Positions 33,201 to 39,263 of a stretch of 64,000 nt of DNA are shown one piece after another (the stretch's first letter is position 1; every line of letters starts with the position of its first letter). Below the pieces are notes generated by a model. It saw nothing but the letters and a program-made list of their open reading frames with translations. It was not told the DNA's origin and made no database searches. The stretch is from Symbiodinium natans (lineage: Eukaryota; Sar; Dinophyceae; Suessiales; Symbiodiniaceae), in the NCBI GenBank assembly GCA_905221605.1, contig CAJNDS010002842.1, positions 198,580-262,579 of the forward strand. The letters are read 5' to 3'. The translations under genes and the position numbers were made by a program.

Positions 33201-36200
33201 GCCCAAAACATTGGTATTTACAGCGTTACCCTGTAAGCTAAACCCTCAACATAAAAGCCCATGACCCAGGCTTCAAATCCCACAAAATATATATATATAT
33301 ATATATTAATATATATATATATATATATTTGAAAAGCTACTACGTAGTCTGAAAGCCTGGCGCCCCAAATAGACATAGTTTTCCCAAAGTGCTTAAACAC
33401 CCACCCCTGCCGATGTTTTCTGCATGTCCTGACTTGCGCACATGCCTTCCGTACCACGCGAGGGAACGCGCCCCGAACCGCGTAGTTGGATTTAGGGTTT
33501 AGGGTTCAGGGTTTAGTTTAGGGCTTAGGGCTTCGGGTTTCGGGTTTAGGGTTTGGAGTTTGTTGAAGCCAAGGTCACTTAAGGAGTTCAAGAAGATGAT
33601 CAGGCCTGCTTGTTCCCGATTGAGGGCCTTGGCTAGACTCGACAGGTTACGACTCGTACCTAGAAGGACCCTTGATTTTATTCCACAATCTAACCCCTTT
33701 CTCTGCCTTACATAGTTCCCCTTAGTTGCCCCACTGTAACCCCTAAACAACCCCCAAGGTCCCTTGTAAGGGTCCCTTCCTCCTGTAGTCCCTAAGGTTG
33801 CCCACTATTATACTCCATTGCGGCCCCCTTATACCCTATACCCTAAACCCTAAACCCTAAACCCTAAACCCTAAACCTCAAACCCTAAACCCTAAACCCT
33901 AAACCCCAAACCCTAACCCCCTTACGTTTCCTTGGGAATCTGACAAAACGGTCCCCAAACCCAAGGGTACCACCTTGGGGGTCCAAGGTAAAGTCCCTTG
34001 ACTAGACGGGTTTTGGGGTTTAGGGTTTAGGGTTTAGGGTCATGGTTGATGCCATGCAGCAATGTGAGATGCCACCCTGCCTGTTGTTCGGACTTGCGTT
34101 TCCTTCTTACCACTAAGAAGCCTTTCCACCCTAAACCCTAAGCCCTAAACCCTAAACCCTTGATAGGTTCTGGGCAAATCGATTTGTTGACTCCCTCTCG
34201 AGAGAAACCCTGAACGCCACAAGCCCTAAACCCTAAACCCGAGACTTACTGAATCTAGCGTTCGGGTTTCACATGAGACTCGCGACTAAGAGCATCAGGT
34301 GCACAAAAAGAAAGCTACACCCCTACACCACACAAGCCCCTCAAACCCCAAAACCCTAGAACCCTACCCCCAAAACCCCAAAAACCCAAAACCCCCCAAA
34401 ACCCTGGAAACCTAATCCCAAAACCCCCAAAACCCTACCCCAAAAGCCCCCACATCCTAGAACCCTAGCCCCCCAAACCCCCCCAAACCCAAACCCCCCC
34501 AAACCCCCCCAAACCCCCCCCCCAAATCCCCCCAAACCCCCCTAAACCCCCCCAACCCCCCACCACCCCAAACCCCCCAAACCCCCCCACACCCCCCAGA
34601 CCCCCCCAAACCCCCCCAACCCCCCCAAACCCCCCAAACCCCCCCAAACCCCCCCACCCCCCCAAACCCCCCCAAAAACCCCCCCAAACCCCCCCAAACC
34701 CCCCCCCCAACCCCCCCAACCCCCCCAAACCCCTCCGCCAAACCCCCCCAAACCCCCCCAAACCCCCCCAAACCCCCCAAACCCCCCCAAACCCCCCCCA
34801 AAACCCCCCCCCAAACCCCCCAAACCCCCCCCAACCCCCCCAAACCCCCAACCCCCCCCCCCCCAAACCCCCCCAAACCCTAGACCCTAACCCCAACACC
34901 CCCAAAACCCCCGACCCTAACCCCAAAACCCTAGAACCCTGACCCTAAACTGGGACCGGGAGTAGGCTCTGGTTTCCTTTTTTTAGGGTTGGGGTTCCCT
35001 TATAATCCCCTTACAACCCCAACAAGGGTACCCTTTTTATTCCCAGGTTACTCCCAGGTCTAGTTTAGGGTTTAGGGTTTAGGGTTTAGGGTTTAGGGTT
35101 TAGGGTTTAGGGTTTAGGGTTTAGGGTTTAGTGTTTGTCCAGGATACCATCGCTGATCAAGAAGCTAGGCCTGGCGTCGTCTGCGCTTCGACAACCTCTA
35201 CCCCTGAACCCTAAACTCTTGAGGAGGGTTTAGGGTTTAGGGTTTAGGGTTAGGGTGTAAGGTGTAAGGTGCAGGGTGTAGGGTGTAGGGTGTAGGGTTG
35301 AAAACCAGGCTCTACACTCCTTAGGGCTTATTTCAGGCTTAAAGTTTAGGTGTTCCCATAGACCTAAGTACCCCCCATGTAGCCCCTTGAGGTCCCTTAT
35401 AAGGGTCCCTTGGCTTCTAGACAGTACCGGTGCAAGACCCTAAACCCTGAACCCTTAACCCTAAACCCTAGAGTGGCCCTTATTCCCCTTGCGCACTTCG
35501 GAGACTCGGGTTCATCTTCTCGCTAATCTGTGGTTGATAGCAGAGGCGCGTGCCTGGCTGCCATCCTTATTCGGTTTCCTGGGGATGGTCAGCGTTTGGG
35601 GTGCAACGTCTGAACTGCTCATCGCATCATCTCCTTGCCAAGCACGTGCTGATGTTCCCGAACACTCGTGACAACTCCTGGTTTCGGTTTTTGTGCCGCC
35701 CTCATAAGTAGCGGTTGGCTTAGTGATTCTTGGTTTCATCCTGTTGCCTGTGCCGCCCTCAGAAGTAGTGGTCGGCGGGCACCCATTCCCGAAGTACCTA
35801 CTTCGAGTCTGTTTTATTAGTACTCGTAGTAGTAGGTAGTAGCAGCAGTGGCAGTGGCATCAGCTATGTGCCTCAACCTTAAACCCCTGAATTCAGGAAC
35901 TCCTGGCCGGCTGCCGGGTAGTACCCAGAAGGGTTTAGGGAACCCTCTGGTGTAGGGTTGAGGGGCATATGAGGCATGCAAATTTTCTGAGTTGTGCCCT
36001 AGCCCCCTTTTTTTAATTGGGGGGGGGGGGGTGTGGGGGGGTGGGTTCATGCTCCATGAGAACACTTAAAACCCCTTTTTCTGGACTCTACAGCCCTCAA
36101 AGCCCATACAGCCCGGGCCTTTACCCCCCCGAAGCCCCTAAACTACCCTAAACCCTACACCTTAAACCCTGAGAACCTTTCACCCTGAGCCCTCCAAGCC

Positions 36201-38558
36201 CTAAAACCCTGCACCCTGAACCCCAAACAAACCTTCAACCCGAAGCCCCTAAACCCTAAACGCCTCAACCCTACACCCGAAACCCCCAAAAAGCCTTCAA
36301 CCCTATGCCCTAAACCCCCAAGCCCCTGAAGGCCTTCTGGGCATCGGCATCGAGGAAGCGGAGAGTCTCTTCGAAATCATGGATGTGAATCACAGAACCT
36401 CGCGCTAAAAGATGCAGGGTCTCAGGCCCCCATGAGTGTTAGGGTTTAGGGTTTAGGGTTTAGGGTTTAGGGTTTAGGGTTTAGGGTTTAGGGTTTAGGG
36501 TTTAGGGTTTAGGGTTTAGGGTTTTAGGGTGCAGGGTGCAGGGTTGAGGGTTTAGGGAATGTTCATCGCAGATTGGGCTTAGCTTCTTCTGAAGGGCTTT
36601 GCCTTTCGCATCCGGATTTCCTTTAGCTGGCTGCTTCAAGCTGAACGAGGCTACATAAACCCTATAAACCCTAAGCCGTAAGCCCTAACCCTAAACCCTA
36701 TAGCCCTAAACCCTAAACCCCAAACCTCCCAGGCGGCTGCGTCACGCCAGAGGAGTTCATCGCGGGCCTGCAGAAGGCCCCCGTTCAGATGTCGGGGTCT
36801 GATGTAAACCCTGTTTAGGGTTTAGGGTTTAGGGTTGTACTAGGATGCCCAGTAGTACCCTTATTCCCTTTTTGGGGGGGTTTAGGTTCCCTTATAAACC
36901 CTTCAAGCAAAAAAGGGCACGCTTTTTAAGGCTAGGTTACTGGGCAGCCTAGTGCAAACCCTTAAGGCTTAGGACTTCTTTGGACTTAGCGGCTTAGGGT
37001 TCAGGGTATAGGGTTTAGGTTCGTAGGGCGTATAGGGCCTGTAGGGTTTGTAGGGTTTAAAGAGTGTATAGGCTTGGTAAGGGCTTGCAGGGTTTAGAGA
37101 GGTTGTAGGGTTCGCAGGGTTTACAAAGTTTGTGAGGCTTTTTGGTCTTGTAGGGTTTGTAGGGTTTCAGGGCTTGCAGTTTTCATAAGGTTTACATGGT
37201 TCATAGGGCTTAGGGCCTTCGGTGGGCTTGTAGGCCCTAAACCATGAACCTTAGACCCTGAACCCTGAAGCCTTAACCCCACACACCGCATGCGGACCCG
37301 TGTGGGGCTTTGGGGTCTATGACTTGGGTTTTGGCGTTGGCCTCTAGGCCATAAGGTTCATGCTGCACCCTCTTCAATGTACCGGCTACATCACAAGTTC
37401 CTCAGGACTATTCTGCACTAAACCCTAAACCCTAAACCCTAAACCCTAAACCCTAAACCCTAAACCCACTGCACTTTACATCTTTGTTGGGGTAGATTAG
37501 GGCAGCTGCAGTGTGAGGCATTTTTTCGCTTTTGTTGAGGGGATTTACGGGGTTTAGGGTTCAGGCTTTAGGGTTTAGGCTGTTTAGGGCTTGGGGTTGA
37601 GGGTGCCCAATACTCAGGTACAGAGCTCTCTCGGCCGCCTAAAAGCTTCAGGTTTGCAGGGTTTAGGGTTCAGGGTTCCGGGGCTTCAGCCAGGCCTTTT
37701 GGCCATGGAGGTTTCAGGGCTTAAGGCCCTTGGCTTCAGCCCAGGTTCTCCCCCCTAAATTTGTGTGTGGGGGGGGGGGGGGGGGTGGGATGTGGTTTAG
37801 GGTTTAGGATTTAGGGTTTAGGATTTTGGCTTGGGGGCAACTTTTGGAGAGTCCCCTTACAAAAGCCCCCGTACTAAAGCCAGTGCAACGTCACCTAGAA
37901 ACCCTACGAAAGCCTTACAAGTTTGCTTGATTCCCCCCCCCCCCCCCAATTTGAGACGGCCCCCAACCTTGAATAACCCTAAACCCTAAACTGTTTTGCG
38001 GTTCAGGGTTTACTCTGCCCCTAAACCCTAAACCCTAAACCCTAAACCCAACACCCTAAACCCTAAACCCTAAACCCTACTAAACTGATTTCTGAGGCCC
38101 TTTGCCTTTACACGTAGGAGTTGAATCCAGCTGGGATTCCGAACATTGAAAAGCCAGAGTTTCCCAAGCATCGAGGGGGGTCAGGGTCCCTGTTTGGGTT
38201 CAGGGTTCAGGGTTCAGGGTTGAGGGTTTAGGGTTCAGGGTTTAGGGTTTAGGGTTTAGGGTTTAGGGTGTAGGGTGTAGAGTTTAGGGTTTAGGGTTTA
38301 GGGTTTAGGGTTTAGGGTTTAGGGTTTAGGGTTTAGGCGGTTTGGGGCTCAGCAAGCAAGCCTACCCTTCCGATCCGCAGGTTTTGTTGCACAAGCCCGA
38401 AACCTGCGTCTTAAACCCTGAACCCTAGACCCTAAACCCTGAACCCTAGACCCTAAACCCTGAACCCTAAACCCTAAACCCTGAACGGCTTTCCCGATCA
38501 GGTTAAGGGCGCGGCCAAAGGAGCTGGCGGGAAGGGATTGCGGAGTTTTCTGGGGCGG
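12234..38558 (+). CDS. Split gene: single-domain voltage-gated cation channel with C-terminal EF-hands
   Basis: Gene-level entry; exons are listed separately. The exon order gives a helical N-terminus, S1, S2 (FTAIFIAEVLVR), S3 (WNIFDYSLV, split across an intron), S4 (R/K at every third residue, six in all), S5, pore helix (SVLRAMFTSLQ), filter (TFDDWADSIARP), S6 (FGTLNILVA), a post-S6 helix, and two EF-hands. One six-helix domain followed by EF-hands fits the NaChBac-like single-domain channels of protists; the filter acidic residues suggest Na+ or Ca2+ permeation, which is inference. Exon phases match at every junction except S3-S4, where the acceptor is ambiguous, so the gene is probably intact. 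Introns run from about 0.3 kb to 2.9 kb (and 8.3 kb upstream) and are filled with telomere-like arrays and MITE-like repeats. Donors are GT, GC and one GA. The 5' end and the last exons are not fixed. Confidence 0.85.
12290..13239. other. Intron with telomere-like arrays and MITE
   Basis: TTTAGGG array at 12335-12520 (long perfect core 12400-12500), a GGTTCATAGA tandem at 12530-12590, MITE-like element 12659-12773, CCCTAAA arrays 13022-13050 and 13084-13178. No exon seen. Confidence 0.7.
12659..12773. mobile_element. MITE-like inverted repeat, family CCCAGTGG
   Basis: Ends CTTGGTCGCCCAGTGGAACC and (reverse complement) CCTGGCCGCCCAGCAACCAG. A related element lies at 36839-36953 and a partial one at 18592-18690. 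Confidence 0.6.
13240..13283 (+). CDS. Channel exon, N-terminal helix
   Basis: The acceptor TGCATTCCAG is followed in phase 0 by QLNAETKEVMERTL. The donor is GTTTAGGG itself, the first unit of a telomere-like array. Confidence 0.7.
13284..15288. other. Intron with telomere-like arrays
   Basis: It begins GTTTAGGG. TTTAGGG at 13284-13340; CCCTAAA near 14265-14315, 14795-14825, 14960-15015 and 15126-15250; a palindromic element at 14694-14758. No convincing ORF; the frames at 13710-14027 have no recognisable content. Confidence 0.6.
14694..14758. mobile_element. Short palindromic MITE, family CCCCAAAATATGTA
   Basis: Inverted ends CCCCAAAATATGTAGAATAATGGC and GCCATTTTTTACATACTTTGGGG. Relatives at 15369-15447 and 51441-51513. 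Confidence 0.6.
15289..15330 (+). CDS. Channel exon, pre-S1
   Basis: The acceptor CTCTGCAG and a good donor GTAAGC enclose CGFAMDLLRTSIR. Phase joins the exons at 13240 and 15655. The donor could also be two bases earlier (GTGTAA). Confidence 0.6.
15369..15447. mobile_element. Short palindromic MITE, family CCCCAAAATATGTA
   Basis: Second copy: CCCCAAAAAGTGTGAGTTAA with AATGGCC, and GGCC...TTTGTTTACGTATTTTGGG at the other end. Diverged from the copies at 14694 and 51441. Confidence 0.5.
15655..15742 (+). CDS. Channel exon, S1 region
   Basis: The acceptor CCCGTGCAG is followed by a frame containing ENLKDRLPFFVLETLRFGIL and then AMLR, charged and then hydrophobic, consistent with the entry into S1. 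It ends in phase 0 at GTTTTAGG. A TTTAGGG array follows. Confidence 0.75.
15962..16092. mobile_element. MITE-like element with short telomeric core
   Basis: Inverted to 59829-59935: both share CTATACTAACTGTA, GTTAAGGGACT and ATAACTCTACTTATAACTA. In this copy the middle reads CTAAACCCTAAACCCTAAA where the other copy reads AAATTTAGGATCC. Confidence 0.6.
17136..17154 (+). CDS. Tentative channel microexon, end of S1
   Basis: A long pyrimidine-rich stretch ends in CCATTAG, then 19 nt reading AMNLWN and a GTAGCT donor. Phase fits both the S1 exon and the S2 exon. It is short, so chance cannot be excluded. Confidence 0.4.
17634..17685 (+). CDS. Channel exon, S2
   Basis: It reads KRFTAIFIAEVLVRPG after the acceptor CCTGCAG. 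The F-x-x-I-F-x-x-E pattern is characteristic of S2 in voltage-sensor domains. It ends TG at a GC donor (GCCTTT), so the next exon completes a tryptophan. Confidence 0.8.
17686..19067. other. Intron with (ATTACT)n microsatellite and arrays
   Basis: TTTAGGG 17708-17728; imperfect ATTACT/ATTACTATG microsatellite 17745-18230; TTTAGGG 18326-18365; CCCTAAA 18480-18560, 18690-18740 and a long array 18846-19025. The island 18741-18845 might hold an exon but none could be phased. Confidence 0.7.
19068..19097 (+). CDS. Channel exon, S3 start
   Basis: With the split Trp codon this gives WNIFDYSLVA, the classic W-N-x-F-D start of S3. The acceptor is TGCCAAG and the donor is GC (GCGCTC). The exon is 30 nt and a 180-bp CCCTAAA array lies just upstream. 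Confidence 0.8.
19487..19522 (+). CDS. Channel exon, S3 end
   Basis: The acceptor TCTTTAG and a GTCTGG donor enclose WTDMLVSVTEV. Phase fits the exon at 19068. It would end S3 and start the S3-S4 loop. Confidence 0.65.
20171..20291. repeat. 61-bp tandem duplication
   Basis: Two head-to-tail copies of a unit that starts CGTTTAACAATAGGGGGAAG and ends in CCCTAAACCC repeats. Confidence 0.8.
20332..20408 (+). CDS. Channel exon, S4 voltage sensor
   Basis: It reads SLRLFRLLRVVRSIRGVKLL: five Arg and one Lys at every third position in a hydrophobic helix, diagnostic of S4. The 3' donor is GC (GCGGCC) and joins the S5 exon in phase. The 5' boundary is uncertain: 20332 fits the phase of the exon at 19487 but the acceptor is weak; CCACAG ending at 20315 or CTCAG ending at 20336 are better acceptors and would need one more exon before. 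Confidence 0.85.
20409..22329. other. Intron between S4 and S5
   Basis: TTTAGGG 20431-20562 (perfect 20467-20562), MITE-like element 20581-20685, CCCTAAA 20992-21035, TTTAGGG 21486-21537, and a degenerate CCCTAAA/CCCCTAAA stretch 22105-22326. The open frames at 21663-22011 show no recognisable protein. Confidence 0.6.
20581..20685. mobile_element. MITE-like inverted repeat, family GGGAATGAGGTACC
   Basis: Ends AGGGAATGAGGTACCCTA and TACCTCATTTCCTCATTCCC. A related element lies at 848-944; both are followed by a GTTCTC stretch. Confidence 0.6.
22330..22400 (+). CDS. Channel exon, S4-S5 linker and S5
   Basis: It reads AEGLWLVIQGLLDSYKTVLW and then IGL, with the helix pattern of the linker and S5. 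A long C-rich telomere-like stretch (22105-22326) precedes the acceptor; a poly-G tract and TTTAGGG follow the GTCAAG donor. Confidence 0.8.
23065..23083 (+). CDS. Channel microexon, S5
   Basis: A very strong pyrimidine tract (CTTCTCTTCTTCTCAG) precedes 19 nt reading VILAHR and a GTCCTA donor. Phase fits the exons at 22330 and 23196. Confidence 0.65.
23196..23256 (+). CDS. Channel exon, extracellular turret before pore
   Basis: The acceptor CTCCCTGCAG is followed by FAAPRLMLWSTVGETRQLY, ending with two bases at donor GTAAAC. The exon end plus donor region is repeated twice just downstream (see the repeat at 23250). Confidence 0.7.
23250..23385 (+). repeat. Tandem triplication covering a splice donor
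   Basis: A unit of about 45 bp, CTATCGGTAAACAAGG followed by a TTTAGGG/TCTAGGG/TTTCGGG stretch, occurs three times. The last bases of the exon at 23196 and its GTAAAC donor (23257) recur at 23301 and 23346. Confidence 0.85.
23792..23993. mobile_element. MITE-like inverted repeat with telomere-like core
   Basis: Left arm 23792-23834 (GGGATGTTCCCCCTTACACT then AACAGCTCCTTA) and right arm 23935-23993 (TAAGGAGCTGTTAGTATAAG then GGGGGAGCACCCC) pair with each other. Between them lies about 100 bp of TTTAGGG repeats. A related copy without the core is at 32049-32159. Confidence 0.75.
24723..24866. mobile_element. TA-flanked MITE, family CTTGGAGGTTCA
   Basis: Inverted ends TACTTGGAGGCTCATGGTAC and GTACCCTGAACCTCCAAGTA, with ACTTAG..AACCCA/TGGGTTACTAAGT inside. 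Flanking TA on both sides, directly in front of AACCCTAAACCC, suggests insertion into the TA of a CCCTAAA unit. Second copy at 28319. Confidence 0.7.
26011..26068 (+). CDS. Channel exon, pore helix
   Basis: The acceptor TTTCTCCAG is followed by YLGHMYLGSVLRAMFTSLQ. The S-V-x-R-A-M-F-T-x-x-Q pattern matches the pore helix of Na/Ca-type channels. It ends in phase 0 at a GC donor (GCAGGG) that runs into a TTTAGGG array. Confidence 0.85.
27070..27120 (+). CDS. Channel exon, selectivity filter
   Basis: Seventeen codons in phase 0 read VATFDDWADSIARPLFQ. T-x-[DE]-x-W-A followed by RP is the filter signature of NaChBac-like channels; here two adjacent Asp occupy the acidic filter positions. The acceptor is CCGGTAG and the donor is GTGGCT. 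Confidence 0.9.
27688..27741 (+). CDS. Channel exon, first half of S6
   Basis: Eighteen codons in phase 0 read VAPTAGPVLFLLIFASAR after the acceptor CCACTCAG, with donor GTTCCG. It directly continues the filter exon. Confidence 0.85.
28319..28461. mobile_element. TA-flanked MITE, family CTTGGAGGTTCA
   Basis: Same family and size as 24723-24866, starting right after a TTTAGGG array and ending CCTGAACCTCCAAGTA. Confidence 0.7.
29395..29430 (+). CDS. Channel exon, second half of S6
   Basis: It reads VVSFGTLNILVA after the acceptor GTGCGCAG; F-x-x-L-N-x-x-V-A is the S6 signature with the conserved Asn. It ends in phase 0 at GTGCCT. Confidence 0.85.
30324..30380 (+). CDS. Channel exon, post-S6 helix
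   Basis: Nineteen codons in phase 0 read VMVERISVITADNRLRAEQ between the acceptor AAATTGCAG and donor GTGGCT. The V-x-V-E start after S6 is typical of this channel class and the rest is a charged helix leading to the EF-hands. Confidence 0.85.
31868..32060. mobile_element. MITE-like element with telomere-like core
   Basis: Left arm TCTAAGGGTAGTTATCTGGG then CCATAGTATGGTCCC; right arm (reverse complement) CCAAGGTAGCTACATGGTCC then GTTAGTATGGGCCC. TTTAGGG repeats (31917-31985) fill the middle. A single arm-like copy is at 56766-56810. Confidence 0.55.
32049..32159. mobile_element. MITE-like inverted repeat, copy without core
   Basis: GGGATTTCCCCCCTCATAC...AACAGTCCTTAATTA pairs with TGAAGGACTGTTAG...GTATAAGAGGGAACATCCC. 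Continuous centre TAGGAATTCTATTAGGGGGT. Relative of 23792-23993. Confidence 0.7.
32273..32334 (+). CDS. Channel exon, EF-hand 1 start
   Basis: It reads ILLESVVEELHANDRDGSGD, with an EF-hand loop D-R-D-G-S-G-D beginning at the Asp after HAN. The donor GTCCTC splits the loop. It joins the previous exon in phase 0 and the next (33574) in phase. Confidence 0.9.
33574..33603 (+). CDS. Channel exon, EF-hand 1 end
   Basis: This 30-nt exon completes loop 1 as L-S-L-K-E and then FKKMI, with Glu exactly at loop position 12. The acceptor is GCCAAG and the donor is GC (GCCTGC). Confidence 0.8.
34330..34945 (-). repeat. Long CCCCCCAAA tract (G-quadruplex-prone on the minus strand)
   Basis: About 600 bp of imperfect CCCCCCAAAC units. 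The complementary strand is (GTTTGGGGGG)n with dozens of G runs. The open frames in it encode only Gly/Trp/Val low complexity. Confidence 0.9.
35143..35168 (+). CDS. Channel exon, inter-EF linker
   Basis: This 26-nt exon after TTTGTCCAG reads IPSLIKKL. Phase fits both sides with a GC donor (GCCTGG). The following exon continues GLLGIGIEEAESLF, the usual start of the second EF-hand helix in alveolate channels. Confidence 0.8.
36332..36394 (+). CDS. Channel exon, EF-hand 2 start
   Basis: It reads LLGIGIEEAESLFEIMDVNH. It must end at a GA donor (GAACCT) for the phase to match the next exon; this yields loop 2 as D-V-N-H-S-G-C-V-T-P-E-E, a canonical EF-hand spacing. The alternative GT donor at 36385 would break the loop. 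Confidence 0.85.
36733..36803 (+). CDS. Channel exon, EF-hand 2 end
   Basis: After the acceptor CCTCCCAG it reads GCVTPEEFIAGLQKAPVQM. The end is either GTTCAG after KAP or GTAAAC at 36804; both are phase 0. Confidence 0.85.
36839..36953. mobile_element. MITE-like inverted repeat, family CCCAGTGG
   Basis: Ends ACTAGGATGCCCAGTAGTAC and (reverse complement) CACTAGGCTGCCCAGTAACC. Relative of 12659-12773. Confidence 0.65.
38502..38558 (+). CDS. Channel exon, post-EF-hand segment
   Basis: Nineteen codons in phase 0 read VKGAAKGAGGKGLRSFLGR, resembling the K-G-A-A-K segment that often follows the EF-hand pair in dinoflagellate channels. The donor is GTTTAGGG. Last exon that can be chained with confidence. 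Confidence 0.75.
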
Positions 38559-38980
38559 GTTTAGGGTTCAGGGTTCAGGGTTTAGGGCTCAGGCTGAGTC
38601 GTTTGGGTTTCGAAGCTTGGGCTTAGGCTTGTCGATGATTGCAGGGTTTTGGGGATTGAGGTTTAGCACTGAGGCTTTCGGGGGCAGTGATTTACTGGAG
38701 ACCATGTCCAGTCTCTCCCCGCACGCCGCCCCCAGGACATGTCATCGACCCAAGCCCTAAACCCTAAACCCGAAGCCCTTGCACAAAAACCCACAGCAGA
38801 CCCAGTGGAAGCCCAATCTGACAACCTATTCGCGGACATCCCATGGACCCAAACCCAGAGACCCCTAAACCTTCAACCCTAAACCCTAAACCCTAAACCC
38901 CAAACCCCAAACCCTAATCCCTAAACCCAGACCCTAGACCCTAAACTCTAAACCCTAAACCGAACCTGTAACTGTTGCAG

Positions 38981-38999
38981 GCAACCGCGAGCCCTTAAG
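38981..38999 (+). CDS. Tentative 3' exon
   Basis: A good acceptor (CTGTTGCAG) and a strong donor (GTGAGA) enclose 19 nt. In phase 0 it reads ATASP then a TAA-type stop (GCA ACC GCG AGC CCT TAA), so it could be terminal. Candidates at 38715-38850 between it and the previous exon are unresolved. Confidence 0.35.
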
Positions 39000-39263
39000 G
39001 TGAGAAAAGGAAGTGGGTCTTCTCTAATACAACCATGATAGGAATATGGTTTAGGGATAAGAGAATGCCCTAGTACCTAGATGTGCTAGTAGATAGTTAC
39101 AGCCTGTAGCAACTTGAGGATGATAATCTCATACTTTGATGTCTCAGCCCATCAGTCAACGAGTATCTTGCCTTCTCTGATACCAACACCATTGCATTCA
39201 CTACTTGGGTATGTTTTGTGCTTTCAGCTTCAACCCTCCCCCCGCTTTTGACCCATTTTTCCC

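Larger units (their letters stand above)
32335..36331. other. Introns between EF-hand exons
   Basis: Mixed telomere-like repeats at 32355-32460, 33485-33560, 33840-33920, 34018-34045, 35070-35135 and 35225-35300; AT microsatellite 33287-33330; C6A3-type tract 34330-34945; two copies of GTGCCGCCCTCANAAGTAG at 35694 and 35751. Exons 33574 and 35143 are called; the frames around 34457-34926 are low complexity only. Confidence 0.65.
36395..39217. other. Introns after EF-hand 2 and 3' part of the gene
   Basis: TTTAGGG 36437-36525, 36817-36835 and 38205-38336; CCCTAAA 36680-36727, 37417-37467, 37978-38080, 38405-38487, 38878-38965; MITE 36839-36953; poly-G/poly-C tracts 37766-37786 and 37936-37950. 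Exons 36733, 38502 and 38981 are called; an uncalled acidic candidate (DPVEAQSDNLFADIPW) lies near 38790-38840. Confidence 0.6.

Noticed and set aside
34457-34926. Gly/Trp/Val-rich ORFs on the minus strand
   Set aside because: Translations of the CCCCCCAAA tract.
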